Below, piece by piece: positions 1 through 8,655 of a DNA stretch of 26,769 bases (position 1 is the stretch's first letter; each line of letters begins with the position of its first letter). The stretch comes from DASYSA01 sp036003885 (GTDB taxonomy: Bacteria > Acidobacteriota > Blastocatellia > UBA7656), in the NCBI GenBank assembly GCA_036003885.1, contig DASYSA010000677.1, positions 1-26,769 of the forward strand, given 5' to 3'. Both the position numbers and the translations under genes were made by a program. The notes below the pieces were generated by a model. The model was given only the letters and a program-made list of their open reading frames with translations, searched no databases and had not been told where the DNA came from.

Positions 1-1
1 T

Positions 2-460
2 CAGTTCCTGTTCTTCACGGGATCGACGAAGGCTGACGTAGTCGCGTCTCAGGTCGGCAATGTTCACCACCCGGAGTATCCCGGGCTTGAGGACTTCGGT
101 GACCTTGTGCTGCGGGGTGATGGCGGCACCGGCTACATTCGCGTCGACTGGTTCACCCCGGATGGGTTGGCGACCTGGGGGGATGGGCGGTTGACGATCC
201 TCGGCACCGAAGGCTTTATCGAGATTCGCAAGAACATCGACATTGGCGGAAGGTCGGGCGGAAGCCACCTGTTCCTCGTGGATCAGAAAGAGACTCGCTA
301 CATTGACTGCAGCAGCCAGGCGCTGCCATACGGCGAGCAACTGATTTCGGACATCCTCAACCGGACCGAAACGGCGATGTCGCAGGCGCACTGCTTTCTT
401 GCGACCGAGCTGGTTCTGAAGGCTCAACACCAGGCTCAGCGATTAAACCTCAAGGCTTGA
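2..460 (+). CDS. Gfo/Idh/MocA family oxidoreductase, C-terminal part (5' truncated)
   Basis: The frame is open from base 2, so the gene begins outside the window and the first in-window start-like codon is not its start. About 152 residues remain. They read like the C-terminal substrate and oligomerisation half of Gfo/Idh/MocA NAD(P)-dependent sugar or polyol dehydrogenases: HPEYPGLEDFGDLVLRG, then strands around GYIRVDWFTPDG, LTILGTEGFIEIR and a closing helix (ATELVLKAQHQAQRL). GTEGFIEIR resembles the family's usual G-x-x-G-x-x-x-I strand. The NAD-binding Rossmann half is missing from view. It lies directly upstream of a second member of the family on the same strand, which suggests a sugar- or inositol-type catabolic operon. 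The substrate cannot be told from the sequence. Confidence 0.8.
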   Translation, partial: QFLFFTGSTKADVVASQVGNVHHPEYPGLEDFGDLVLRGDGGTGYIRVDWFTPDGLATWGDGRLTILGTEGFIEIRKNIDIGGRSGGSHLFLVDQKETRYIDCSSQALPYGEQLISDILNRTETAMSQAHCFLATELVLKAQHQAQRLNLKA

Positions 461-465
461 GGCTA

Positions 466-530
466 CGTTTCGCGTTTCGCGTTTTAGGTTTCGCGTTCGC
501 CTGGGAAGATTGAACGCAAAACGCGAAACG
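466..530. repeat. TTTCGCG-rich repeat with 13-bp inverted arms between two oxidoreductase genes
   Basis: The motif GTTTCGCGTTT occurs directly twice in overlap (467-477 and 474-484) with a third shorter copy at 488-497. CGTTTCGCGTTTT (473-485) is exactly complementary to AAAACGCGAAACG (518-530), giving a 13-bp stem with a 32-nt loop. This fits a dispersed intergenic (REP-like) element or a processing hairpin between co-transcribed genes. There is no T-tract after the stem, so an intrinsic terminator is less likely. Confidence 0.6.
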
Positions 531-545
531 GTTTGGGGAGGCGCT

Positions 546-1943
546 ATGAGAAGCGATCGCAGGAATGAAGTTTCGCGTCGGGACTTCATCAAGACGGCGA
601 GTAAAGGGATTATTAGCTCGGCCTTCGTTGCTCAGGGTTTCCCCTCAATCGTCCCAGCCTCGGTGTTCGGGCAGGATGCTCCCAGCAAACGGATAAATGT
701 CGGGGCCATCGGCACCGGACGCATCTCACGCGGACATGACATGCCGGCTGTGCTGAAGTACGACCGTGCTCGAATCATGGCCGTCTGCGATCTCGACAGC
801 AAGAGGATGGAAGATGCGAAGAGGCTGGTGAATGATTACTACGGCAAGAAGACCGGGAAGACCTACGACGGCGTCACCGGATATTCTGACTATCGCGAAC
901 TTCTCCAGAACAAGGAGGTGGATGCGGTGCTGGTGAGTACGCCGGATCACTGGCACGCGCTCATCGCCATCGATGCCGTGGAAGCATCCAAGGACGTGTA
1001 CCTGCAGAAGCCTGCTTCACTCACGATTTCAGAAGGCAGAGCGTTGAGCAACGCGGTCCAGCGCACTGGACGTATCCTGCAGCTTGGAAGCCAGCAACGC
1101 TCTTCGCCGCAGTTTCGCTATGCCGCCGAGCTAGTGCGCAATGGCCGCATCGGCCGGTTGAAGACGGTGTATGTAGGCCTTCCGGTTGACCCGTCTGGTG
1201 ACCCTGAGCCCGAGATGCCGATGCCTCGCAATCTGAATTATCAGATGTGGTTGGGATCCACACCTTATGTGTACTACACCGAGAAGCGTGTTCACCCTCA
1301 AAACGATTATGGCCGTCCCGGCTGGCTGCGCTGCGAGCAGTTCGGGGCCGGAATGATCACCGGATGGGGCGCTCACCATATAGACAGCGCTCACTGGGCG
1401 ATGGCGACGGAGTACACGGGTCCAGTCGAAGTATCCGGCTGGGCGGAATTCCCAACCAAAGGATTATGGGATGTACACGGCAAGTTCAAGACAGAGGCTT
1501 TGTACAGCGATGGCGTAAGAATGATCATCAGTGATGACTTTCCCAACGGCATCAAGTTCGAGGGGTCAGAAGGGTGGGTGTTCGTCTCTCGCGGCGACGA
1601 GACGGTGACCGCCAGTGATCCGGTCGCAAAGCTGAAGGACAACAAAGCCCTTTCCGCGAGCGATCCGAGGATTATCACCTCGATTATCGGACCGAACGAG
1701 ATTCACCTCTACGAGAGTAAAGAGCATCATGCCAACTGGCTCGACTGCGTGCGATCGCGGCAACAGCCCATCGCGCCGGTAGAGGTAGGCCACCGATCCT
1801 GCACTGCCTGTCTGCTCCATCATGTGGCAATGAAATTGAAGCGGAAAGTGTATTGGGATCCGATGAGGGAGCGATTCAAGAATGACGACGAGGCAAACGC
1901 TATGCTGTCGCGCCCGCAACGGTGGCCTTACGGCATTCGTTGA
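546..1943 (+). CDS. Tat-exported Gfo/Idh/MocA family oxidoreductase
   Basis: This is a 465-residue NAD(P)-dependent oxidoreductase, probably acting on a sugar or sugar derivative after export. ATG at 546 is chosen because GGGGAGG lies just upstream (535-541); an upstream TTG at 510 has no such site. The N-terminus carries a twin-arginine signal: SRRDFIKTASKG at residues 10-21, a hydrophobic stretch, then ASVFGQDA near 39-45. The Rossmann fingerprint GAIGTGRIS is at 53-61. The usual EKP motif reads QKP (154-156). The segment GWGAHHIDSAHWAM (273-286) matches the histidine/aspartate active-site region of the family. Length fits the exported, bacteroidete/acidobacterial-type members. It follows a truncated paralogue by about 85 bases. 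Family is certain; substrate unknown. Confidence 0.92.
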   Translation: MRSDRRNEVSRRDFIKTASKGIISSAFVAQGFPSIVPASVFGQDAPSKRINVGAIGTGRISRGHDMPAVLKYDRARIMAVCDLDSKRMEDAKRLVNDYYGKKTGKTYDGVTGYSDYRELLQNKEVDAVLVSTPDHWHALIAIDAVEASKDVYLQKPASLTISEGRALSNAVQRTGRILQLGSQQRSSPQFRYAAELVRNGRIGRLKTVYVGLPVDPSGDPEPEMPMPRNLNYQMWLGSTPYVYYTEKRVHPQNDYGRPGWLRCEQFGAGMITGWGAHHIDSAHWAMATEYTGPVEVSGWAEFPTKGLWDVHGKFKTEALYSDGVRMIISDDFPNGIKFEGSEGWVFVSRGDETVTASDPVAKLKDNKALSASDPRIITSIIGPNEIHLYESKEHHANWLDCVRSRQQPIAPVEVGHRSCTACLLHHVAMKLKRKVYWDPMRERFKNDDEANAMLSRPQRWPYGIR

Positions 1944-2254
1944 TGCAGGAGTCTAAGGTGCAGGATACCCGGTCGTGAGAGCGACGACTTCCGGGCGCAA
2001 AGAAAAGTCCACCTCCATTTATGAAATGTAAGGGCGCGATCATGCTTACAAACATCGAGCGAGGGAAGAGGAAACTGGAAGGAGAGAACTCTTCTATTGT
2101 AGGATACATGCTTTTCGACCCGCGAAACCGGAGATCTTAGCCCGCTACACCGTGTAGCGACTGGTGACTGGAGGTGAGGCGTGCGATGTCGCGCCGGAGT
2201 TTTCACCGGTAGCTGTTCGCGCCGGTCGAAACACTGGAGCAAGGAGGTACTTTA
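1944..2254. other. Intergenic region with a 15-bp palindrome upstream of the NDT-like gene
   Basis: I see no convincing gene here. GCTACAC (2144-2150) and GTGTAGC (2152-2158) form a perfect odd palindrome around C2151, about 95 bases before the next start codon. It could be an operator or a short hairpin in the leader. A strong ribosome binding site, AAGGAGGT (2241-2248), precedes the ATG at 2255. No clear sigma-70 promoter was recognised. Confidence 0.45.
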
Positions 2255-3622
2255 ATGTCTACAGAAACGACTGAGAACTTGAAAGGAACCTGCTTCGTTG
2301 TCATGGGGTTCGGCAAGAAGACAGACTTTGAAACGGGTCGCGTCCTCGACCTCGACACCTCTTACAAAAACATGATCAAGCCTGCCGTCGAAGCGGCGGG
2401 ACTGAAATGTATTCGCGCCGACGAGATCGTGCACTCCGGCCTTATCGACGTACCGATGTATGAGCAGCTCCTCAACGCGGACCTCGTTGTTGCCGACCTC
2501 TCGACCTCCAACAAGAATGCGTTCTATGAACTCGGCGTACGTCATGCGCTGCGCCCGTACACCACGATTGTCATTTCGGAAGATGGCATCAAGACTTTCC
2601 CTTTCGACGTGAACCACGTCCTCGTCCGGCAGTACCATCATCTGGGCGAAGACATCGGCTTCGGCGAAGTGATGCGGTTCCGCGAACAACTCACGAAAGC
2701 CATTATCGAAATAGTCGAAAAAGATCCGCGAGACAAAGACAGTCCGGTTTATACGTTCCTGAACGGGCTCACCCCGCCGGCGATTGCTGCCGCCATAAAG
2801 GCCGCTGCAGCCAGCGCCGCGGAGAGCCCATCAACCGAAGGCACGCCCCCGGGAATGGAGGCGGTTCACAGCATCCTCATGCAGCAGGTGGACGAGGCAC
2901 AAAAGAAGGGCGACTTCGTGAAGGCGAAGGGTCTCCTCTCCTCTGTGCGCGAGATGATGAAGACGAGGCCGGCCGCAAAGCCAGGGGATGAGCTTATCGA
3001 AAAACAGGAAGACCCGTATATCGTCCAGCGCCTCGCGCTTATCACCTACAAGAGTAAGTACCCGACTGAGGAAACGGCATTGAAGGAGGCGCGCGACCTG
3101 CTCACCTCCCTCAACCCTGCGACTTCCAACGACACCGAAACAGTCGGCCTGTGGGGCGCAGTGCACAAGCGGCTCTGGGATTTAACCAAAGACAACGCCA
3201 ACCTTGACGAGTCGGTGCGAGGGTACGAGAGAGGTTTTTACCTCCGCAATGACTATTACAACGGAATCAATCTGGCATTCCTCCTCAATGTCAGGGCGGC
3301 GAACGCTTCCAGCACGGCCGAAGCGATCGCTGACTTTGTCCAGGCTCAACGTATTCGCCGCGAGGTCATCGAGATCTGTCAGGAATGGCTAAAGTCGGAG
3401 AGTCCTTCAGGCGACGCCAAATACTGGGTCCAGGCAACACTGGCAGAAGCTTACTTCGGAATAGGTGATGACGTGGAAGGCCAGCGGATACTCGACCTCG
3501 CATTTCCAATCGCATCCGCCGACTGGATGAGAGATTCAACGCGGGAACAACTCGCAAAGCTAAGGCCTATGATCGCCGATTCGCCGTTGAAGCACATTAA
3601 AGCGAGCGCCGCGCAGCCGTGA
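2255..3622 (+). CDS. Nucleoside 2-deoxyribosyltransferase-like / TRAFs-binding (DUF4071-like) domain protein
   Basis: This is a 455-residue cytosolic protein without signal peptide. Residues 12-125 look like the nucleoside 2-deoxyribosyltransferase/TIR-like Rossmannoid fold: FVVMGFG (14-20), ADLVVADLSTSN (75-86), and AFYELGVRHAL (89-99), where E92 sits where deoxyribosyltransferases carry their catalytic glutamate. A low-complexity Ala-rich linker (about 172-188) leads into an all-helical region (about 200-445) with TPR-like helices resembling the TRAFs-binding domain of MAP3K-like proteins (DUF4071). Known relatives are annotated as TRAFs-binding domain or tetratricopeptide proteins with unproven function. 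The fold suggests hydrolysis of an N-glycosidic bond in a nucleotide, or nucleotide sensing, with the helical part as interaction platform; this is inference. It stands alone between unrelated genes and has its own strong ribosome binding site. Confidence 0.75.
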   Translation: MSTETTENLKGTCFVVMGFGKKTDFETGRVLDLDTSYKNMIKPAVEAAGLKCIRADEIVHSGLIDVPMYEQLLNADLVVADLSTSNKNAFYELGVRHALRPYTTIVISEDGIKTFPFDVNHVLVRQYHHLGEDIGFGEVMRFREQLTKAIIEIVEKDPRDKDSPVYTFLNGLTPPAIAAAIKAAAASAAESPSTEGTPPGMEAVHSILMQQVDEAQKKGDFVKAKGLLSSVREMMKTRPAAKPGDELIEKQEDPYIVQRLALITYKSKYPTEETALKEARDLLTSLNPATSNDTETVGLWGAVHKRLWDLTKDNANLDESVRGYERGFYLRNDYYNGINLAFLLNVRAANASSTAEAIADFVQAQRIRREVIEICQEWLKSESPSGDAKYWVQATLAEAYFGIGDDVEGQRILDLAFPIASADWMRDSTREQLAKLRPMIADSPLKHIKASAAQP

Positions 3623-3740
3623 CTCCATCAGACCGGAGGCCATCCCTGACGCCAGGCCGAGAGCAACCCATGTAAAGTGGTGACGCAGGAAAAGAGGCGT
3701 CCTGGATTAGGGGCCAGTGTGCAATAACCAGAGACCAGGC

Positions 3741-4943
3741 CTACTTCTTAGCAGGTGGACACTGATGCCCCTCTTGTTTCCAATCACGAAAGTCATCCTG
3801 GGTCTGCTTCACCATCGTCATTGCCCCCTCCAGGAGCCATTTCACCGACTGATGATTATTGGAAATTGCCTTTAGATGCTCGACAACAAGGTTCCGTGAA
3901 GCACTGGATGGCGAATGGACGTTAGCGATCTCTTTCCCCATCGCCTCCAGGAGTTTCTTTATGAGTTCTTCTTTCGCATGCGGCTTGATCTCGAGATCCA
4001 GAATCTCAACCTTGAAAGCATCCGGCCCCAGGCGGCGCGCCACCCATTCGTCAAATACCATAAGCGACGGATCGGCAGATCGGACCGCCTGGCCTACGAC
4101 CTCCCGATAATAGATTCTTTTGGCCGTTAGAGCTGCGGCAGACGATTCTTCCCGTTCCTGATTAGCCCACAGCCATGCGGAAGGAACCAACTCTTTGGCC
4201 TCCCGGACGATGATGCCTCCTTGCCAATCGCTTACGACAGCGGTAAATCGCCGCCTTCCCAAACTACCGAGCCCCGCCTCGCGGTGTTTGATTTCGTATG
4301 CAGGAGTGGGCTGCGGGAAGCACTCATTCAATGCTCTCCTGGCCCCACCCGGAATCTCCCCTCGGACTTCGTCCAAAGTCGTATGTTTCTTGTGGAACTT
4401 CTTGAACACGTCATCCCTGGCCGCGTCTTCGTTGCCTGGCGAACTGTCAGCCAGCCCTCTCATCACGATGTCTCGCAGCCATTTATGTTCCTCAGCCAAA
4501 ACAAAGGGTCGGGGCTTCTCGATCCCTTTGAGGTATCCCTCCTGAATTGCTCTACAGGCATCTTTGAAGTCCAGGCTCAGCGTTCTCGCGGCATCCGACC
4601 CGGCAAAATAGGCGCTGGTTGCAAGGCGGACCAGGTCGTTCGTATACGGGAGGAGGCACGCTTCGTCGAAGTCATTCACTCCCCATGCAACCCTCCCTTC
4701 AGCGTCTCGCCATGTTCCGAAATTCTCTACGTGGAGGTCACCGACACCAAGAATGCCGGGAGCCTTGCATAGCTCCTCACAGTGCTTCGGAAATAGATGA
4801 GCCCAACGGTAGAACGTGGCCCGCAGGAAAGGAAACTCGCCGCAGGCCATCTTCTGATGCTTTAGTTTGATTTCGTCGTCGGCCAGCGTCGTCTGTGAGC
4901 GTAACCAGACTTCATATTCAGCTGTCGTTTTGACAATACCCAT
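3741..4943 (-). CDS. DUF2252 family protein
   Basis: This 400-residue protein of unknown biochemical function belongs to the DUF2252 family, which has a kinase-like (aminoglycoside-phosphotransferase-type) fold. Key stretches are GVGDLHVENFGTW (66-78), matching the family's GDxHxxN catalytic-loop-like motif with D69, H71 and N74, and VNDFDEA (89-95), whose D91/D93 correspond to the metal-binding segment. The C-terminus is basic. The start codon is preceded by AGGAGGG with good spacing. It is convergent with the upstream plus-strand gene and seems to be a single-gene unit. The substrate of any phosphotransfer is unknown. Confidence 0.88.
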   Translation of the reverse strand: MGIVKTTAEYEVWLRSQTTLADDEIKLKHQKMACGEFPFLRATFYRWAHLFPKHCEELCKAPGILGVGDLHVENFGTWRDAEGRVAWGVNDFDEACLLPYTNDLVRLATSAYFAGSDAARTLSLDFKDACRAIQEGYLKGIEKPRPFVLAEEHKWLRDIVMRGLADSSPGNEDAARDDVFKKFHKKHTTLDEVRGEIPGGARRALNECFPQPTPAYEIKHREAGLGSLGRRRFTAVVSDWQGGIIVREAKELVPSAWLWANQEREESSAAALTAKRIYYREVVGQAVRSADPSLMVFDEWVARRLGPDAFKVEILDLEIKPHAKEELIKKLLEAMGKEIANVHSPSSASRNLVVEHLKAISNNHQSVKWLLEGAMTMVKQTQDDFRDWKQEGHQCPPAKK

Positions 4944-5589
4944 TTTGCCCTCCTGCGATCTTTGAAATTACACTCGCAAGGTCACGCGATGCACCCGGAT
5001 CATCTCAAAAGAAGCCGCGGGGATTCTTGTCGTCGAGCCACCAGCGCTCTTCGAGTCCTTCAGAGGCTGCAATCCACTGGTGTTCCCGATCTTTTGAATG
5101 GCCTCTCAGATTTCGATTGGGACGCCCGCGCAAGGACCAACCGCAAAACGATGATACTCGGAGGGAACGATTGCCGCCAGTAGCGACGCTGTCCGGCCAG
5201 TAAGCTCGAAGGGACCACGCCAACGAAAGGAAACAGAGGTGGTGTGCCGATGCGACCAGTGTCACAGTGGCACCGACGTTCCACGATGAGAAAGGCCCTG
5301 AATATTCAGGGCCTTTCTGCTTGCGGCGAGAAAGGGGTCTGAGAACCCAACGCTACTTGGGCAACAGGCTGCACGGGATCGGATGGAAGCCGCTGAACTC
5401 GGTGTTGGAGCCGACAGCTTGGCTGGTCGGAAACGACCCTGACCATACGATCTCGGGATGTTTTCCGGGCTTCGATGCGTCATACTGGAGTAGGGTTCCG
5501 AGTCAGAGGCGGCACCTCGCAAAAAAGAACTGGCGCCGAATCGCCCCTGGGGCGACGCGCCGCTGTCGAGAAATGAAAGGGAGGCGATC
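4944..5589. other. Gene-free stretch with orphan terminator and possible structured RNA
   Basis: No frame here reads like a protein: candidates are low-complexity Arg/Ser/Pro-rich translations typical of non-coding GC-rich DNA. What can be seen is a perfect 30-bp palindrome at 5289-5318 (listed separately) and a hairpin, CCGACAGC / GCTGGTCGG with a TTG loop, at 5411-5430. An RNA gene either upstream or downstream of the palindrome is possible but not recognised as a known family. Confidence 0.4.
5289..5318. terminator. Perfect 30-bp palindrome, likely bidirectional terminator
   Basis: AGAAAGGCCCTGAAT (5289-5303) is followed without spacer by its exact reverse complement (5304-5318). The arms begin with an A-rich run and end with TTTCT, so transcripts from either side would form a GC-rich hairpin followed by U-rich bases. 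No protein gene ends next to it on either strand, so what it terminates is unclear. Confidence 0.6.
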
Positions 5590-5856
5590 ATGTCAGATGT
5601 GACGTGTTCTCATCTGGAGGCCGTTACAGCCGTCAAACGTCCGAAAACCAGAAAGTGCGAAGAATGTGTGAAGATCGGCGCGCAGTGGGTTCATCTGCGG
5701 ACTTGTCAGGAGTGTGGCGCGACGCTTTGTTGCGATAGCTCGCCCAACCATCACGCCAGCGCTCACGCACGAGCGAGCAGGCATCCGGTGATTGCCTCGG
5801 CGGAGCCGGGCGAGAATTGGCTGTACTGCTATGTGGATGACGCTTTCGCGGAGTGA
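5590..5856 (+). CDS. UBP-type zinc finger protein
   Basis: This 88-residue protein is essentially one zf-UBP domain, the fold that in eukaryotes binds the free C-terminal tail of ubiquitin. Zinc-ligand candidates are C6, H8, C23, C26, C39, C42, C47/C48, H54/H55, H59 and H65, in the order expected for the domain (CSH, CEEC, CQECG, CC, HH, H, RH). The signature around W33-H35 (QWVHLRTC) also fits. Bacterial one-domain versions are widespread and their role is not established; they often sit near redox or dehydrogenase genes. GGGAGG just before the ATG supports the start. The next gene follows 119 bases downstream. Confidence 0.85.
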   Translation: MSDVTCSHLEAVTAVKRPKTRKCEECVKIGAQWVHLRTCQECGATLCCDSSPNHHASAHARASRHPVIASAEPGENWLYCYVDDAFAE

Positions 5857-5975
5857 TCTTTCACAGGTTGTTGGGTCGGGTAGACCAACCCCGCGCGCTC
5901 CATTTTCTCACCTGGTAAGGACAACCGGGAGGACAAGCTCAGGCGGCGAAGCCGACATGTTTTCAAGGAGCGCAA

Positions 5976-6350
5976 ATGAAGGTTGAAGGAAACATCGAGT
6001 TTACGATCGTCGATCAAACGCCTGAGCAGGTGATTTCTGAAATGCCAGTTCAACCCGGCATCTTGAACCCTTTCGGCGTGGTTCATGCTGGTGCAATACT
6101 CTGGTTGGCCGACGTCACCGCCACAGTGCTTGCGATGGGGTCACTCCATTTCGGTGAGGGTATGTCGGGCTTTCCTCTTGCAATCAGTCTGAATGCGAAT
6201 TTCACGGGCAATCAAAAGACCGGCAAGTTTAGAGCGGTTGCGTCCTTTGTCAAAAAGGGCAAGACCGTCAGCCTGGTCCGAACAACTGTCTCCGGCGAAA
6301 ACGACAAGCTGATAGCCGACGTGTCCACGAGCCACGTGGCTTCAAGATAG
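5976..6350 (+). CDS. PaaI-like hotdog-fold thioesterase
   Basis: This is a 124-residue acyl-CoA thioesterase of the PaaI/YbgC-type hotdog superfamily. It would hydrolyse aromatic or other acyl-CoA esters in the cytosol, probably as a tetramer. The characteristic segment NPFGVVHAGAILWLADVTAT (31-50) contains the N-x-x-G-x-x-H-x-G active-site turn (H37, G39) and D46 on the central helix. The second half has the expected long strands (FPLAISLNANF, GKFRAVASFVKKGKTVSLV). The length is normal for the family. AAGGAG precedes the ATG. It ends only 16 bases from the convergent beta-helix gene. Confidence 0.88.
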   Translation: MKVEGNIEFTIVDQTPEQVISEMPVQPGILNPFGVVHAGAILWLADVTATVLAMGSLHFGEGMSGFPLAISLNANFTGNQKTGKFRAVASFVKKGKTVSLVRTTVSGENDKLIADVSTSHVASR

Positions 6351-6366
6351 CACTGTTTTCACTAAC

Positions 6367-8370
6367 TCAGCTTCCATCCCAGTTTCCGACAATCGGCTTA
6401 TCCGCCGGCGCTCCGTACGAGACCGATATGTCAGGTGGGCCAACGGTGTTGCTGTTCCTCAAAAAGAAGAGATTCCCCGCAGGTCTGAACAGCCCTATCG
6501 TCGTCGTCGTGTTACCATCCCAATCTCCCACGATTGGCAGGTCCCCTGGCGCTCCAAACGACACCGTCACGTCAGGCGGCGCCGACGTATTGCTGTTCCT
6601 TAGAAAGAAGAAGTTCCCGCTCGGCCTGAACAATCCGATGGTCATCGTCCCGTCTCCATCCCAGTCCCCGACGATCGGCCTGTCACCCGGGGCCCCGAAA
6701 GTAACGACAATGTCTGGAACACCGGAACTGTTGCTGTTGCGTATGAAGAATGTTGACGTGCCTGGCCTATAGACCCCAATTGTCCACGTCCCATTCCCGT
6801 CCCAGTCTCCCGCGATAGGCAAGTCTCCGCCAGGCCCATCGCCAAATGACAGCGTAATGTCCGGGGGCCCCAGGAAGTTACTGTTCCGCAAAAAGAAAGT
6901 CGAGATGCTTGGCCTGTAAAGCCCTATCGTCACAGTGCCGTTGCCGTCCCAATCCCCGACAATTGGAAGATCTCCAGGCGCACCGTACCCGATGGTCACG
7001 TCAGGGGGGCCTTGCGAGTTGGTGTTTCGCAAGAAGAAGAAATTGCCACTCGGCCTGAAGAGTCCTATCGTGGACGTGCCTTGTGGCAATTCGAAGGACC
7101 CTATGTCGTAGACGCCTGCTTGCGGTCGCGGACGACCATCGAGGTCATCTAGTACCTCGTGGAGGGAAGTTCCCGCATTGACGGCGGGCGAGCCGAACTT
7201 AAGGTGATAGTTGTTTCCGACGGGATTGAAAAACAAGGCGCTCGGCGTTGCGACAAACGAATGCAGGTCGTAGCCGAGGGCCTGCCACTGAGCCAGCGAC
7301 ATGTTTGTGTTGCCGTCATCACTGCTAAAGCGGTTCACAATGACATTGTAATCACTCACAAACCCTGACACGGCGCCGCTGTAAGTCGAGATCGACCCTC
7401 TGAAGCTGTGCGCCGTGTAAAGAATGTTGTTCTTGATTATGTTGCCGATCGCATTTGGCTGCATTTCGGTCGACGCACCTATGTTGATGCACCAGCGACC
7501 GTCAGAGGCCATCACAATTGTATTGTTGGAGACAGTATTGCGGCTGGAGCCCTCCGAGCCATCAGTCGCGTAGAGCGAAATGCCGCTGGCGTGGTTGTTA
7601 TAAAGCAGATTATTCCTGATGAGGCTGTCGTCTACTCCGTCGCAATTGATACCCGAGCCGCCAGTTGTAGCCCCGTTCTCATAGACCACATTCTTCTCGA
7701 CAATGGCAAACGATATGATTCCATCGCCGGGTGTGAAGTTCCTGTCACCATTCATATGAAGCCCGGCGGCCGAGTTGTGATGTAAATTGTTGCCTCTGAT
7801 AATCGGGTAGTCTCCGCTGTTGCTCTGGTAAATGCCATGCTCGCCGTTGTTAGCCGACTGGTTGTACTGGATCAGTGGATGATAGCAGAAAGCCAGGAAT
7901 ATGCCGGTCACCGCGCTGTTATGAACGAAGCAGTTCTGAACCGTCATACGATCTGTGTCACGCAGGTCTATGCCGTAGCGAAGCGCGCCGGCCACCTCAA
8001 AGCCATCGATTACCCAGTAGCTCAGTATCACGTCGAAGAGCTCGACCTCGATATTGCTATTGTGTCGATTGGCGGCTCCCGCGGCGTTGATCAGCACCGA
8101 AGCGCCTGTGTTGGCCTTTAAGGTACACGGCAGATTCGCCTGCCCGGAACGCTCAATCCTGCAGCCGGCGTAAGTGCCTGACTCGACCAGGATCGTGTCA
8201 CCGGGCATTATCGTATCGACTGCGTGTTGTAGCGTCAGCCACGGTTGCAACGCCGTCCCGGGATTGTTGTTGTTGCCCGTGGTGGCGACGTAAAAAGTGC
8301 CCGCATCCGCATCGGCAGAAAGGCAAAATATCATGGCCAGAATGAACAATAGGATGAAGAAGTTTTTCAT
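6367..8370 (-). CDS. Secreted parallel beta-helix protein with C-terminal DWDGNGT repeats
   Basis: This is a 667-residue exported protein. Residues 1-23 form a signal peptide (KNFFILLFILAMIF core, cleavage near ADA-GTF). Residues about 25-415 form a right-handed parallel beta-helix, opening with the phrase TFYVATTGNNNNPGTALQPW typical of pectate-lyase-like/DUF1565 proteins, with many Asn-ladder motifs (NNTI, RNNLL, KNNILY). An anchor-like segment (DDLDGRPRPQAGVYDIGSFE, about 405-424) follows. The rest is five tandem units of about 48 residues built on IGLFRPSGNFFFLRN and PIVGDWDGNGT, FG-GAP/VCBS-like and probably calcium-binding through the DxDxxG loop. The last unit stops right after GNWDGS. 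Role: cell-surface or extracellular glycan binding or cleavage; no catalytic residues can be assigned. Confidence 0.85.
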   Translation of the reverse strand: MKNFFILLFILAMIFCLSADADAGTFYVATTGNNNNPGTALQPWLTLQHAVDTIMPGDTILVESGTYAGCRIERSGQANLPCTLKANTGASVLINAAGAANRHNSNIEVELFDVILSYWVIDGFEVAGALRYGIDLRDTDRMTVQNCFVHNSAVTGIFLAFCYHPLIQYNQSANNGEHGIYQSNSGDYPIIRGNNLHHNSAAGLHMNGDRNFTPGDGIISFAIVEKNVVYENGATTGGSGINCDGVDDSLIRNNLLYNNHASGISLYATDGSEGSSRNTVSNNTIVMASDGRWCINIGASTEMQPNAIGNIIKNNILYTAHSFRGSISTYSGAVSGFVSDYNVIVNRFSSDDGNTNMSLAQWQALGYDLHSFVATPSALFFNPVGNNYHLKFGSPAVNAGTSLHEVLDDLDGRPRPQAGVYDIGSFELPQGTSTIGLFRPSGNFFFLRNTNSQGPPDVTIGYGAPGDLPIVGDWDGNGTVTIGLYRPSISTFFLRNSNFLGPPDITLSFGDGPGGDLPIAGDWDGNGTWTIGVYRPGTSTFFIRNSNSSGVPDIVVTFGAPGDRPIVGDWDGDGTMTIGLFRPSGNFFFLRNSNTSAPPDVTVSFGAPGDLPIVGDWDGNTTTTIGLFRPAGNLFFLRNSNTVGPPDISVSYGAPADKPIVGNWDGS
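6376..7080 (-). repeat. Five tandem coding repeats of about 144 bp
   Basis: The 3' part of the beta-helix gene is a diverged tandem array encoding units with the core RPSGNFFFLRNSN and GDWDGNGT. Copies differ at many synonymous and some non-synonymous sites, so the array is old and not a recent slippage product. One copy carries a three-residue insertion (GDGPGGDLP). Confidence 0.8.
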
Positions 8371-8655
8371 GAGTGGAGACCGATCCTCATTTTATTTCAG
8401 CAACGGGAGGGGCAAGAGCTTCGGTGAGGATGCCAGCTTCGCGTTTGCCGTGCCGGGGTGATCCAGCGAGCTGCATTCAGCGCTCTTGTCAAGACCTGTC
8501 AATCTTCAAGAACGAATTCGTACCTGGTACGGTCTTGCGGGCACGCGATCTATCTAAACACACTTCCAAGTGAAGGAAAACAGTTTAGTTTAGCTTGCAA
8601 ACCATCTCGCCAATAACGTATTACTCGGGTGACCAAAGGAGGTGCCATCGCCGCC
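8371..8655. other. Divergent intergenic region
   Basis: This separates the minus-strand beta-helix gene from the plus-strand TPR gene and should hold promoters for both. A weak candidate for the TPR gene is TTGCAA followed 18 bases later by TATTAC, near 8592-8621. AAAGGAGGT near 8635-8643 is the only strong ribosome binding signal. No further structure was recognised. Confidence 0.35.

Noticed and set aside
107..460. GTG at 107 as a true start
   Set aside because: The same frame is open and family-like up to base 2, so the gene is cut by the window edge.
5267..5602. 111-residue plus-strand frame and its antisense counterpart
   Set aside because: Begins inside the palindrome, overlaps the UBP gene start, lacks a ribosome site and has a composition typical of non-coding DNA.
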